Of a stretch of 16,671 nucleotides of DNA, positions 6,505-13,845 are shown piece by piece. The stretch spans positions 1 to 16,671 of the forward strand of contig JAICHS010000024.1 in the NCBI GenBank assembly GCA_025924775.1, read 5' to 3'. Numbering within the stretch: the stretch's first letter is position 1; every line of letters begins with the position of its first letter. Both the position numbers and the translations under genes were made by a program. Origin of the DNA: Rhodanobacteraceae bacterium. GTDB taxonomy: Bacteria > Pseudomonadota > Gammaproteobacteria > Xanthomonadales > Rhodanobacteraceae. The notes under the pieces are model-generated. The model saw only the letters and a list, made by a program, of their open reading frames with translations, did not search any database and was not told the DNA's origin.

Positions 6505-6891
6505 ATGCAACTCAACATGCTCAAAGGCAAGATCCATCGTGCGACCGTGACCCACGCGGAATTGCACTACGAAGGGTCCATCGCGATCGACGGCGACCTG
6601 CTGGACGCGGCCGGCGTGCGCGAGTACGAGCAGATCCATGCGTGGAACGTCAACAACGGCGAACGCTTCGTCACCTATGCGCTGCGCGCCGAGGAAGGCA
6701 GCGGCATCATCTCCGTGAACGGCAGTGCCGCACACCGCGCGCAGCCGGGCGACCTGGTGATCATCGCCGCCTTCGTCACGCTGAGCGAAGCCGAGGCCGC
6801 GCAGCACAAGCCGCAGCTGGTGTACGTCGACGCCGACAACCGCATCGTGCGCACCAACACCTCGATTCCGAAGCAGATGGCGGCTGCCTGA
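6505..6891 (+). CDS. panD: Aspartate 1-decarboxylase proenzyme
   Basis: The 128-residue proenzyme makes beta-alanine from aspartate, supplying PanC. The self-cleavage site YEGS is at residues 22-25, so cleavage between Gly24 and Ser25 would give the pyruvoyl group at the canonical position. KGKIHRATVTHAEL (7-20), containing the active-site Lys9, and NVNNGERFVTYA (48-59) are also typical. A GGAGG Shine-Dalgarno (6493-6497) precedes the ATG. Length matches the usual 126-130. It converges with the small cysteine-rich gene, with only 6 nt between their stop codons. Confidence 0.97.
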   Translation: MQLNMLKGKIHRATVTHAELHYEGSIAIDGDLLDAAGVREYEQIHAWNVNNGERFVTYALRAEEGSGIISVNGSAAHRAQPGDLVIIAAFVTLSEAEAAQHKPQLVYVDADNRIVRTNTSIPKQMAAA

Positions 6892-6897
6892 CGCGCC

Positions 6898-7074
6898 TTA
6901 CCCGGGGTCGGCCGGCGCCTCCGGGTGCCGCGCGTGCCATGCCGCGAGTTGCTCGCGGTAGGTGTCCAGCTGGTCCGCGTACACGTCCATCACGCAGCAT
7001 TCGCAGCCGCTGTCGCAGCAGTCGCTCGGTATCGGCTTTTCGGGTGGCAGGGGTTTCGGGTCGGGAGCGTCCAT
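6898..7074 (-). CDS. Small oxidoreductase-like (Oxidored_like N-terminal) cysteine-rich protein
   Basis: The 58-residue product reads MDAPDPKPLPPEKPIP and then DCCDSGCECCVMDVY (18-32), followed by an amphipathic segment ADQLDTYREQLAAW. A proline-rich lead, CCxSGCxxCVxDxY and a short helix match the small family I know as 'oxidoreductase-like, N-terminal' (PF09791), whose function is unknown. Cysteines at 19, 20, 24, 26 and 27 could bind a metal or Fe-S cluster. The chosen ATG (7074) lies just before the conserved part. An ATG at 7116 would add 14 poorly conserved-looking residues, and neither start has a good Shine-Dalgarno. It lies 48 nt downstream of queG on the same strand and probably shares its transcript. 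Confidence 0.75.
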   Translation of the reverse strand: MDAPDPKPLPPEKPIPSDCCDSGCECCVMDVYADQLDTYREQLAAWHARHPEAPADPG

Positions 7075-7122
7075 CGCAGCTGCCAGCGTAACGCTTCGGC
7101 GCGCCCGCGGCGACATCGCGGT

Positions 7123-8226
7123 TCACGCGGTTGGCGCCTGTTTCCTCTCCTGGACTGCCAAGGCCCACGCCACGTGTTCGCGCACCAGCGGCGAGGGGTC
7201 GTCGGCGCGCGCGCGCAAGGCCGCGACGACCGCGCACGAGTGCGGCGCATTGCCCAGCGCCACCGCGACGTTGCGCATGAAGCCCGCGTAACCCGCACGG
7301 CGGATCGGCATGCCCTCGGTCCCGGCCAGGAACTCGGCTTCGCTCCACGCAAACAATTCCACCAGCTTCGCGCCATCGAGGCCGTGCCGGGGCGCGAAGT
7401 CCTCCTCGTGCGTGGGCCTGGCGAACTTGTTCCACGGGCAAACCAGCTGGCAGTCGTCGCAGCCGAACACGCGGTTGCCGATCAGCGGGCGCAGGCCTTC
7501 GGGAATCGCGTCGTGCGATTCGATGGTCAGGTAGGAAATGCAGCGCCGCGCATCCAGCTGTTGCGGGCCGATGATGGCGTGCGTGGGGCACACGTCGATG
7601 CACTTGGTGCAGGTGCCGCACAAGTCCTGCAACGGCGCGTCGATCGGCAACGGCAGGTCGACGTACAGCTCGCCCAGGAAGAACCACGAGCCCGCGTGGC
7701 GGTCCAGCACCAGCGTGTGCTTGCCCACCCAGCCGAGTCCGGCCTTGCGCGCCAGGGCCTTTTCCAGCACCGGCGCCGAATCGCAGAACGGGCGCCACGC
7801 GAAGGGGCCGCTGTCGGCCTCGATGCGCTTGGCCAGTTTTTTCAGGCGCTTGCGCATCACCTTGTGGTAGTCGCGGCCCAGCGCGAAGCGCGCGATGTAG
7901 GCGCGCTCGCCGTCGGCCAGCGTGTGCCACGCGGCGCTGGCGGGAATGCCCTCGGGAAAATAATCCATGCGTGCGGCGATGATGCGCAGGGTACCGGGGA
8001 TCAATTCTTCCGGCCGCGTGCGGCGGGTGCCGTGGCGCGCAAGGTAATCCATCGTGCCGTGGCGGCCTTCGCTGAGATACCGCATGAGGCGCGGTTCGTC
8101 CTCCGCAAGGTCGACGTCGGTGATGCCGATTTTGGCGAACCCCAGCTCGGCGCCCCACGCCTTGATCCGCTGCGCGAGCGCGGCGTAGTCGATGTCCGTG
8201 CGGCGGGCCTGGATGTTCGCATTCAC
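7123..8226 (-). CDS. queG: Epoxyqueuosine reductase QueG
   Basis: The 367-residue protein reduces epoxyqueuosine to queuosine at position 34 of tRNAs with GUN anticodons, using cobalamin and two 4Fe-4S clusters. Seen here are the N-terminal cobalamin-binding domain, the CDSAPVLEK motif with the likely proton-donor Asp149, GWVGKHTL (165-172), first cluster cysteines C203-x2-C206-x2-C209-x3-C213, and second cluster cysteines C256-x2-C259-x3-C263 plus C229. A C-terminal HEAT-like part (about 300-360) includes PLVREHVAWAL. The start is a GTG at 8226. The N-terminus then aligns with E. coli QueG, and no better ATG is in frame. There is no Shine-Dalgarno, and a -10 element (TACAAT, 8233-8238) ends 6 nt before the GTG, so the mRNA may be leaderless. 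It diverges from nnr over 22 bp. Confidence 0.96.
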   Translation of the reverse strand: MNANIQARRTDIDYAALAQRIKAWGAELGFAKIGITDVDLAEDEPRLMRYLSEGRHGTMDYLARHGTRRTRPEELIPGTLRIIAARMDYFPEGIPASAAWHTLADGERAYIARFALGRDYHKVMRKRLKKLAKRIEADSGPFAWRPFCDSAPVLEKALARKAGLGWVGKHTLVLDRHAGSWFFLGELYVDLPLPIDAPLQDLCGTCTKCIDVCPTHAIIGPQQLDARRCISYLTIESHDAIPEGLRPLIGNRVFGCDDCQLVCPWNKFARPTHEEDFAPRHGLDGAKLVELFAWSEAEFLAGTEGMPIRRAGYAGFMRNVAVALGNAPHSCAVVAALRARADDPSPLVREHVAWALAVQERKQAPTA

Positions 8227-8232
8227 CCGCCC

Positions 8233-8242
8233 ATTGTAGGAT
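8233..8242. promoter_or_regulatory. Overlapping divergent -10 elements of queG and nnr
   Basis: On the minus strand TACAAT (8233-8238) lies 6 nt before the queG GTG. On the plus strand TAGGAT (8237-8242) lies 6 nt before the nnr ATG. The two hexamers share two bases. Neither has a convincing -35. The AGGA at 8238-8241 could instead be the nnr Shine-Dalgarno. Confidence 0.45.
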
Positions 8243-8248
8243 CACGCG

Positions 8249-9727
8249 ATGCCCGCTCCCGACCCGCAAACCGCGCTGTACACCGCCGCCCAGGTGCGCG
8301 CAGTGGATGCGGCCGCGATCGTGGGCGGCATCGCGGGCATCGAACTGATGGAGCGCGCGGCGCACGCGGCGCTGGATGCCTTGCGCGCGCGGTGGCCGCA
8401 GGCGCTTTCGTTGTGCGTGCTGTGCGGGCCCGGCAACAATGGTGGCGACGGTTTCCTGCTGGCGGCCCTGGCGCGTGCGGCTGGCCTGCGCGCCGACGTG
8501 GTTGCAGCCGCGCCGACTTCGACGGGTGACGCGGCGCTCGCACGGGAACGCTGCGTGCGCGAGGGTGGGCGGATCCTGCCGGCCGCTGCCGGGCTTCCGG
8601 ATGCCGATGTTTACGTGGATGGATTGTTTGGTTCGGGCCTCAATCGTGCCCCGGCCGGAGACGCCGCCGCGCTCATCGCCGCCCTGAACGCGCAGCCGCG
8701 TCCGGTGCTGGCGTTGGATGTCCCCAGCGGCCTGGATGCCGACACCGGCGTTGCGTTCGCGCCGTGCGTGCGCGCCGCCGCGACGGTGTGCTTCGTCGGC
8801 TGGAAGCGCGGCCTGTTCACGGCGCAGGGCGCGGACCAGGCCGGCGTGCGCAGCCTGGCGACACTCGGAATCCCCGCGCACGTGTACGCAACCGCCGCGG
8901 CCGATGCATCGCTGCTGACGCCGCAGGCGCTGCCGCCGCGGCAGCGCGACAGCCACAAGGGCCGCTATGGCCACGTGCTTGCGATTGGCGGCGACCTGGG
9001 GGCAGGTGGCGCGGTGCGCCTGTCGGGCGAGGCGGCGGCGCGCATCGGCGCCGGGCTGGTCAGCATCGCCACGCGCGAGGCCAACGTGGGTGCGCTGCTT
9101 GCGGCGCGCCCGGAGTTGATGCCGCAGGGCGTGCACGTGCCGCGCAATCTGGAGCCGCTGCTGGCGCGTGCCAGTGTGCTGGCCGTGGGGCCGGGATTGG
9201 GTCAAGACGAGTGGGGGCGCGGCTTGTGGCAGGCGGCGCTGGAAGCCGGCAAGCCCATGGTGCTGGATGCCGACGGATTGAACCTGCTGGCGGCGCAGCC
9301 ACCGCGGGCGCTGCCATCGGCTTGCGTGCTGACGCCGCATCCCGCCGAGGCCGCCCGCTTGCTGGATACGCACACGACAAATATCCAGGCCGACCGCTTT
9401 GCGGCGGTGCGTGCACTTGCGCGAAAATATGGCGCCGTGGTGGTGCTGAAGGGTGCCGGCAGTCTGGTGGCGCGGGTCGATGGCGACGTGGCCGTGTGTC
9501 CGTGGGGCAACCCCGGCATGGCGACTGGCGGCATGGGCGACGTGTTGACCGGCGTGATCGCGGGCTTGCTGGCGCAGGGCCTGTCACCGTGGGACGCGGC
9601 GTGCCTGGGCGTCGGTTTGCACGCCAGGGCCGGCGACCTGGCGGCACGCGCGGGTGAGCGCGGCTTGCTGGCGTCGGATCTTTTTGTCTACTTGCGCGCT
9701 TTGGTGAATGGACGTGTCACGAGCTGA
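8249..9727 (+). CDS. nnr: Bifunctional NAD(P)HX epimerase / ADP-dependent NAD(P)HX dehydratase
   Basis: The 492-residue repair enzyme converts hydrated NAD(P)H back to NAD(P)H. The N-terminal YjeF epimerase domain (about 1-215) has GPGNNGGDGF (60-69) and DVPSGLDADTG (157-167). The C-terminal ribokinase-like dehydratase domain (about 225-490) has KGRYGHVLAIGG (237-248), VGPGLGQ (313-319), LDADGLNLLA (339-348), LTPHPAEAARLL (361-372) and GNPGMATGGMGDVLTG (420-435), with the catalytic-site Asp431. Both domains look intact. The gene overlaps tsaE by 20 nt, so the two are translationally coupled. The queG / nnr-tsaE-amidase arrangement is conserved in E. coli and Pseudomonas. Confidence 0.96.
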   Translation: MPAPDPQTALYTAAQVRAVDAAAIVGGIAGIELMERAAHAALDALRARWPQALSLCVLCGPGNNGGDGFLLAALARAAGLRADVVAAAPTSTGDAALARERCVREGGRILPAAAGLPDADVYVDGLFGSGLNRAPAGDAAALIAALNAQPRPVLALDVPSGLDADTGVAFAPCVRAAATVCFVGWKRGLFTAQGADQAGVRSLATLGIPAHVYATAAADASLLTPQALPPRQRDSHKGRYGHVLAIGGDLGAGGAVRLSGEAAARIGAGLVSIATREANVGALLAARPELMPQGVHVPRNLEPLLARASVLAVGPGLGQDEWGRGLWQAALEAGKPMVLDADGLNLLAAQPPRALPSACVLTPHPAEAARLLDTHTTNIQADRFAAVRALARKYGAVVVLKGAGSLVARVDGDVAVCPWGNPGMATGGMGDVLTGVIAGLLAQGLSPWDAACLGVGLHARAGDLAARAGERGLLASDLFVYLRALVNGRVTS

Positions 9728-10208
9728 AACAAGCGTGGCGATGGCGCTGCCCGATGAGGCCGCGACTGTGGCGCTGGCGCGCCGGTTGGCGCCAGTGCTG
9801 CAGGATGGCGGGGTCGTGTTCCTGCACGGTGAGCTGGGAGCCGGCAAGACCACATTCGCGCGCGCGCTGCTGCGCGCGCTGGACGTGGGCGAGCGGGTCA
9901 AGAGTCCGACCTACACGTTGCTGGAACGCTACAAGGTGGGCACCCGCGATGCGTTCCACCTGGACCTGTACCGCATTGCCGACGCCGGCGAACTCGAGTG
10001 GCTGGGCCTGGACGAGCTGGATGCCCCGGACGCGCTGGTGCTCATCGAATGGCCCGAGCGCGGACGGGGCGCGCTGCCGCCGCCCGACCTCGAAGTGGCG
10101 CTGGAGCACGCGGGCAGGGGCCGCAACGTGCGCCTGACGGCCCTGTCGGCGCGCAGCGTCCACTGGCTGGCGGCACTGGATGGGCGTGTGGCTGACCCGT
10201 CCCAATGA
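9708..10208 (+). CDS. tsaE: tRNA t6A biosynthesis ATPase TsaE
   Basis: The 166-residue P-loop ATPase works with TsaB and TsaD to attach threonylcarbamoyl to A37 of ANN-decoding tRNAs. Motifs are LPDEAAT (14-20), Walker A GELGAGKTT (41-49), KSPTYTLLERY (65-75), HLDLYRI (84-90), and IEWPERG (113-119). The length matches the family's 150-170. The ATG at 9708 overlaps the end of nnr, and the LPDE segment begins 13 residues later as in E. coli. An in-frame GTG (9735) or ATG (9741) would shorten the N-terminus slightly. It is followed by the amidase after 112 nt carrying a promoter, so the amidase may not depend on this transcript. Confidence 0.96.
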   Translation: MDVSRAETSVAMALPDEAATVALARRLAPVLQDGGVVFLHGELGAGKTTFARALLRALDVGERVKSPTYTLLERYKVGTRDAFHLDLYRIADAGELEWLGLDELDAPDALVLIEWPERGRGALPPPDLEVALEHAGRGRNVRLTALSARSVHWLAALDGRVADPSQ

Positions 10209-10283
10209 CAAGGGCTTGGCGGCGATTTCTTAGTCAGAATGCATAAACCATTCGCAGTCGTCGGATAACAAAGGGAAAAACAC

Positions 10284-10312
10284 TTGCAATCCGGCCCGGC
10301 TTGCGGTTGAAT
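10284..10312 (+). promoter_or_regulatory. Promoter of the amidase gene
   Basis: TTGCAA (10284-10289), a 17-nt spacer and TTGAAT (10307-10312) fit a sigma-70 promoter. Its -10 ends 8 nt before the ATG at 10321. No Shine-Dalgarno is present, so the transcript would be leaderless or nearly so. Confidence 0.55.
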
Positions 10313-10320
10313 TTGCCCCC

Positions 10321-11817
10321 ATGAGGGGGACACTTCGCCCATTGCTGTCGATTCTGGTCCTGGTTGGCGGGCTGCTGGCCTGTGCGGCCGGCGCCATGGC
10401 CGCGCCCGCGGCGGGTTCCAGCACGGTCAAGGCCGTGCGCATCTGGGGCGGGCCCGACTCCACCCGCGTGATCTTCGAATTGTCCGGGCCGGTGGACTAC
10501 CGGCTGTTCCAGCTGGCCAACCCCGACCGCGTGGTGGTGGATCTCGACAACGGCGCGTTCGGCAAGGGCGTGGGTGCCAAATCCGGCAAGGGCGCGATCA
10601 AGGACATGCGCATCGGCCACTATCAGGGCAAGGCGCGCATCGTGCTGGACCTGGACCGGCCCGCCCAGCCGAAGACGTTCCTGCTGAACCCCAATGCGCA
10701 ATACGGCTACCGGCTGGTGGTGGAACTGGACACCCCCAACAACCAGCCGTCGCAGATCGTCAAGACCATCGACAGCGACATCGCGCACGGGCAGCCGCGG
10801 CCGGTGGTGATTGCGGTCGATGCGGGCCATGGCGGCGACGACCCTGGCGCGCGCGGGCAGGGCGGTACGTTGGAAAAGACTGCGACCCTGGAAATTGCCA
10901 AGGACCTGGCCCGGAAGATCGACGCGCAGCCGGGCATGCACGCGGTGTTGACGCGCACGGGCGACTACTTCGTGCCGCTGAAGACGCGTTTCCAAATCGC
11001 GCGCGAGCACAAGGCCGACCTGTTCGTGTCGATCCATGCCAACTCGTGCCCCGATTACTGCAGCGCGCGTGGCGCGTCGGTGTGGGTGCTGTCCACGCAC
11101 GGCAAGCAGAGCGAGGCCGGCAAATGGCTGGCCAAGAGCGAAAACGCGTCCGACCTGATTGGCGGCGTGTCGCTGGACGACAAGAGCCACATGCTGGCGT
11201 CGGTGCTGCTGGACCTGTCGCAGGGCGCCAGCATGCATGCCGCGCACGAGGTCGGCGGCGACATCCTCGGCGCGCTGGGCAAGATCGGGCCGCTGTATCG
11301 CGACACCGTGCAGGGCGCCAATTTCGTGGTACTGCGCTCGCCCGATGTGCCGTCGATCCTGGTCGAGACCGCGTTCATCAGCAATCGTGCGGACGAACGC
11401 CTGCTGGACAGCAGCGGTGACCGCCAGCAGCTGGCATCGGCCATCCTGACCGGCGTCCGGCAGTATTTCGAGACCACGCCGCCGCCGGGAACCTGGTTTG
11501 CCGAGCAGCGCAACCAGCGCCTGCACCTTGCCGCCAGTCCTGCGTCCCGGGTTGACAAGATTGCCGATGCCACCCGCGGCGCGCGCGTGGGCAGCACGGA
11601 TGCGCCTGCCCCGGTCGTGCTGGCTTCCGCGAAAAAAGCGCGGGCGAACGCGGATGCCTATCAGGACATGCACAAGGTGTCGCGTGGCGAGACGTTGTCC
11701 GGGATCGCGCGCCAGTACGGCATCAGCACCAGTGCGCTGCGCTCGGTCAACTCCAGCAAGATCGCGACCGGCGGCGGGATCCAGGCAGGGCAGGTGTTGC
11801 TGATCCCGAATTCGTAG
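10321..11817 (+). CDS. amiB: N-acetylmuramoyl-L-alanine amidase (AMIN, Amidase_3, LysM)
   Basis: The 498-residue exported enzyme cleaves the amide bond between MurNAc and the stem peptide during daughter-cell separation. A signal peptide spans about 1-27 (cleavage near AMA-A). An AMIN localisation domain covers about 36-138, Amidase_3 about 162-386, and a LysM motif about 450-496 (HKVSRGETLSGIARQYGIS). Zinc ligands are H170 (DAGHGG), E185 and H239 (SIHAN), and the catalytic Glu is E349 (VETAFISN). The segment about 264-320 fits the autoinhibitory helix of EnvC/NlpD-activated amidases. Position after nnr-tsaE points to AmiB, although xanthomonad annotations often use amiC. mutL, the usual next gene, is absent. 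The start at 10321 is fixed by the signal peptide. Confidence 0.93.
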   Translation: MRGTLRPLLSILVLVGGLLACAAGAMAAPAAGSSTVKAVRIWGGPDSTRVIFELSGPVDYRLFQLANPDRVVVDLDNGAFGKGVGAKSGKGAIKDMRIGHYQGKARIVLDLDRPAQPKTFLLNPNAQYGYRLVVELDTPNNQPSQIVKTIDSDIAHGQPRPVVIAVDAGHGGDDPGARGQGGTLEKTATLEIAKDLARKIDAQPGMHAVLTRTGDYFVPLKTRFQIAREHKADLFVSIHANSCPDYCSARGASVWVLSTHGKQSEAGKWLAKSENASDLIGGVSLDDKSHMLASVLLDLSQGASMHAAHEVGGDILGALGKIGPLYRDTVQGANFVVLRSPDVPSILVETAFISNRADERLLDSSGDRQQLASAILTGVRQYFETTPPPGTWFAEQRNQRLHLAASPASRVDKIADATRGARVGSTDAPAPVVLASAKKARANADAYQDMHKVSRGETLSGIARQYGISTSALRSVNSSKIATGGGIQAGQVLLIPNS

Positions 11818-11955
11818 GTTCGCGCCTGCCGTTGGCCATCACGTCAGCTGGCTCGCGGTATTGCACGGGATCGCGCGACTCGGAAACTTCGAGGCGGCCA
11901 TTTCCGGTGCGGCCGGTTGCGCCGGCATGCCATGTGGATACCCTCCCTGCAGTCT

Positions 11956-11984
11956 TTGACACACGATCCGCGTGCCAAGATAAT
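11956..11984 (+). promoter_or_regulatory. Strong stable-RNA promoter for tRNA-Asn
   Basis: Consensus TTGACA (11956-11961), a 17-nt spacer and GATAAT (11979-11984) are followed by a GC-rich discriminator (GACCGG), as expected for a stringently controlled stable-RNA promoter. Transcription would begin near 11991, six bases before the truncated tRNA copy. The intact tRNA lies about 142 nt downstream. The 11818-11955 stretch before it holds nothing else that I recognise. Confidence 0.85.
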
Positions 11985-11996
11985 GACCGGCTTGCT

Positions 11997-12021
11997 GCCC
12001 GAATAGCTCAGCTGGTCGAGC
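11997..12021 (+). pseudogene. Truncated 5' copy of tRNA-Asn
   Basis: The first 20 nt (GCCCGAATAGCTCAGCTGGT) are identical to the 5' end of the intact tRNA-Asn at 12133. The D-arm then closes with CGAGC instead of TAGAGC, after which all similarity ends. No anticodon stem, T-arm or 3' acceptor strand follows. It sits directly behind the stable-RNA promoter where a functional tRNA would be expected. Confidence 0.8.
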
Positions 12022-12131
12022 GGGCGGCGCTGGCGACAGTCCGGTGGACTGTCGCGACGCACGCGAAGGGTGAGGCAGGGATGCCGAACGGAGTTCGATC
12101 CATGGATGGAGTCGAAGCGAAGTCGAGAATT
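12022..12131. repeat. Palindromic insert of about 110 nt between tRNA-Asn copies
   Basis: The segment contains a perfect 10-bp hairpin (GCGACAGTCC 12033-12042, loop GGT, GGACTGTCGC 12046-12055). It also has an imperfect palindrome TTCGA..CCAT-GG-ATGG..TCGAA near 12094-12116. It has no coding potential and no T-tract. It is flanked by direct repeats of the tRNA 5' end (11996-12021 and 12132-12158). It could be a small non-autonomous element or what remains after recombination in a tandem tRNA array. Confidence 0.55.
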
Positions 12132-12132
12132 T

Positions 12133-12209
12133 GCCCGAATAGCTCAGCTGGTTAGAGCACTAGACTGTTAATCTGGGGGTCGTAGGTTCGAGTCCTACTT
12201 CGGGCGCCA
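12133..12209 (+). tRNA. tRNA-Asn (GUU)
   Basis: The 77 nt fold as a complete cloverleaf: acceptor GCCCGAA/TTCGGGC, D-stem GCTC/GAGC, anticodon stem CTAGA/TCTGG (one T-G pair) with loop CTGTTAA, T-stem GTAGG/CCTAC with loop TTCGAGT, discriminator G and an encoded CCA (12207-12209). The anticodon is GTT, decoding Asn AAC/AAU. G34 and A37 are present, so the tRNA is a substrate for queuosine and t6A modification. Transcription probably comes from the promoter at 11956-11984 through the truncated copy and insert. Confidence 0.97.
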
Positions 12210-12216
12210 GTTTCGG

Positions 12217-12247
12217 GGCCGGCGGTTTTCCGCCGGTCTTTTTTTTT
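12217..12247 (+). terminator. Intrinsic terminator of tRNA-Asn
   Basis: A 9-bp stem pairs 12217-12225 with 12230-12238 (one G-T wobble) around a TTTT loop and is followed by nine T residues (12239-12247). It is a very strong terminator 8 nt after the tRNA and isolates the downstream synthase gene. Confidence 0.95.
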
Positions 12248-12327
12248 GGCGACCGTGCCATCGTTCACATGGCGTGGATGTGGTTTCCGCGCATACTCGC
12301 ACGCTGTTTCCTGATGCGGGAATTGCC

Positions 12328-13827
12328 GTGGCTTCGCCTTCTGTTGCAGTGAACCCGCCCGTGGGCATCAGCGGCATGGCCGTGTACCTGCCGCCGTACC
12401 GGGTCGACCTGGACCGCTGGTGCGAGTGGACGGGCAACGATGCCGTCAAGACGCGTGCGGTGGTCGGGCATGCCTTCCGGATGCCGGGGCCGGACCAGAA
12501 CGTATACACGCTGGCCGCGAATGCGGTGTTGCGGCTGCTGTCGCACTACGCTGTCGATCCGCGTCGCGTGGGCTACCTGGCGCTGGGCACCGAATCCAGC
12601 AGCGACAATGCCGCGGGCGCGGTGGTCGTGCGCGGGCTGGTGGATGCCGCGCTGACGGCCGAGGGCAAGCCGCCGCTGGCGCGCGATTGCGAGGTGCCGG
12701 AATTCAAGCATGCGTGTCTTGGGGGCGTGTATGCGCTGAAGGGTGGCTTGCGTTATCTCGCGTGCGACGGACGCGACCGCCAGGCGATCGTGGTCAGCGC
12801 GGACATCGCCGAATACGCGCGCGGCAGCACGGGCGAGCCGACCCAGGGCGCGGGCGCGGTCGCGATGTTGCTGGAGGCCAACCCGCGCCTGCTGCAACTG
12901 GATCTGGCGGCAGCCGGCAGTGCTTCGGCGTATCGCGGGCTGGATTTCCGCAAGCCCTTCCTGCGCTTTGCCGGGCAGACGCCGGGTCGGCATGGCCACC
13001 TCAGTGACCTGCCGGTGTTCAACGGCAAGTATTCGACCGATTGCTACACTGATGCCACGCTGCGCGCGCTGGACGCGCTGTTCGCCAAGCGCGGCGGCTC
13101 GCACGCCGCGTACCTGCGTGGACTGGCGGCGGTGTTCATGCACCGGCCCTACCACCACATGCCGCGCAATGCGCTGGCGATGGCGTATCTAGCGGCGCTG
13201 GACCACGATGCCGCGCAGGGTGACGCCGAAGCTGCGCAGGCGTTGGAGGCGTGTTGCGCCGCCGCCGAAGTGGTGCACGCCGAGGTGTCGCGGGAATGGC
13301 GCGAAGGCACCCGGGCGTGCGCCGGGGATGCCTTGCCGGTGGACGCCTATCCGGCCGCGTCGCGATTGTTGAAGGCGTTCCGCAAGCGCGACGGCTATCG
13401 CGATTGCGTCGAGGGCAAACTGCGGTTGGGTTCGGCCGCGGCCATGGAACTTGGCAACCTGTACACCGCGGCGTTGCCGGCGTGGCTGGCAGCCGGATTG
13501 GACGATGCGGCCGGGAATGACGTTGCACTCGATAACCACGAACTGCTGTTGCTGGGCTACGGCAGCGGCGATGCGGCCGAGGCCATTCCCGCCCGCGTCG
13601 TTCCCGGCTGGCAGGCCGCGGCGCGCGCGATCCGGTTCCAGGTTGCGCTGGCAGGCGCCGTGGATCTCGATCGCCAGCAATATGCGAGTCTGCACGACCA
13701 GGGCGCGCTTGATGATGCGCAAGGGACCGGACCCGCGGGCGTGGTGATCGATCACGTCGGCACGCACGACGACCACGACCTGCACGATCGTGGCGTCGCC
13801 TATTACCGGTACCTTGGCCAGCCCTGA
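12328..13827 (+). CDS. Hydroxymethylglutaryl-CoA synthase family protein
   Basis: The 499-residue thiolase-fold protein has the three catalytic residues of HMG-CoA synthases: Glu89 in GTESSSDNAA, Cys130 in EFKHACLGG and His272 in FMHRPYHHMPRNAL. The C-terminal ELGNLYTAALPAW and LLLLGYGSGDA are also family signatures. Such enzymes condense acetyl-CoA with acetoacetyl-CoA, or in PKS clusters add a beta-branch. No other mevalonate or PKS gene lies here, so the pathway is not shown. It is longer than typical bacterial MvaS (about 390). GTG at 12328 is chosen for its GGGAA Shine-Dalgarno (12318-12322). A GTG at 12274 lies upstream of a CATACT -10-like hexamer, and GTG at 12349 is also possible. 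It converges with the pseudopilin gene. Confidence 0.87.
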   Translation: MASPSVAVNPPVGISGMAVYLPPYRVDLDRWCEWTGNDAVKTRAVVGHAFRMPGPDQNVYTLAANAVLRLLSHYAVDPRRVGYLALGTESSSDNAAGAVVVRGLVDAALTAEGKPPLARDCEVPEFKHACLGGVYALKGGLRYLACDGRDRQAIVVSADIAEYARGSTGEPTQGAGAVAMLLEANPRLLQLDLAAAGSASAYRGLDFRKPFLRFAGQTPGRHGHLSDLPVFNGKYSTDCYTDATLRALDALFAKRGGSHAAYLRGLAAVFMHRPYHHMPRNALAMAYLAALDHDAAQGDAEAAQALEACCAAAEVVHAEVSREWREGTRACAGDALPVDAYPAASRLLKAFRKRDGYRDCVEGKLRLGSAAAMELGNLYTAALPAWLAAGLDDAAGNDVALDNHELLLLGYGSGDAAEAIPARVVPGWQAAARAIRFQVALAGAVDLDRQQYASLHDQGALDDAQGTGPAGVVIDHVGTHDDHDLHDRGVAYYRYLGQP

Positions 13828-13845
13828 GCGATCCGGGCGGCGGCG

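Noticed and set aside
6776..9373. 865-codon minus-strand frame spanning panD, queG and nnr
   Set aside because: It covers three well-identified genes in other frames and its translation is low-complexity Arg/His/Ala/Gly. It is a high-GC artefact.
10372..10386. Lipobox-like LLAC in the amidase signal peptide
   Set aside because: Leucine at position -2 is atypical, and a good signal peptidase I site (AMA-A) follows, as expected for a soluble periplasmic amidase.
12033..12055. Hairpin in the tRNA insert as a terminator
   Set aside because: The stem is perfect but no T-tract follows, and termination here would silence the intact tRNA-Asn.
12274..12327. Upstream GTG start for the HMG-CoA synthase
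   Set aside because: It precedes the best -10-like hexamer (CATACT, 12292-12297) and has no Shine-Dalgarno. The extra residues are not like the family.
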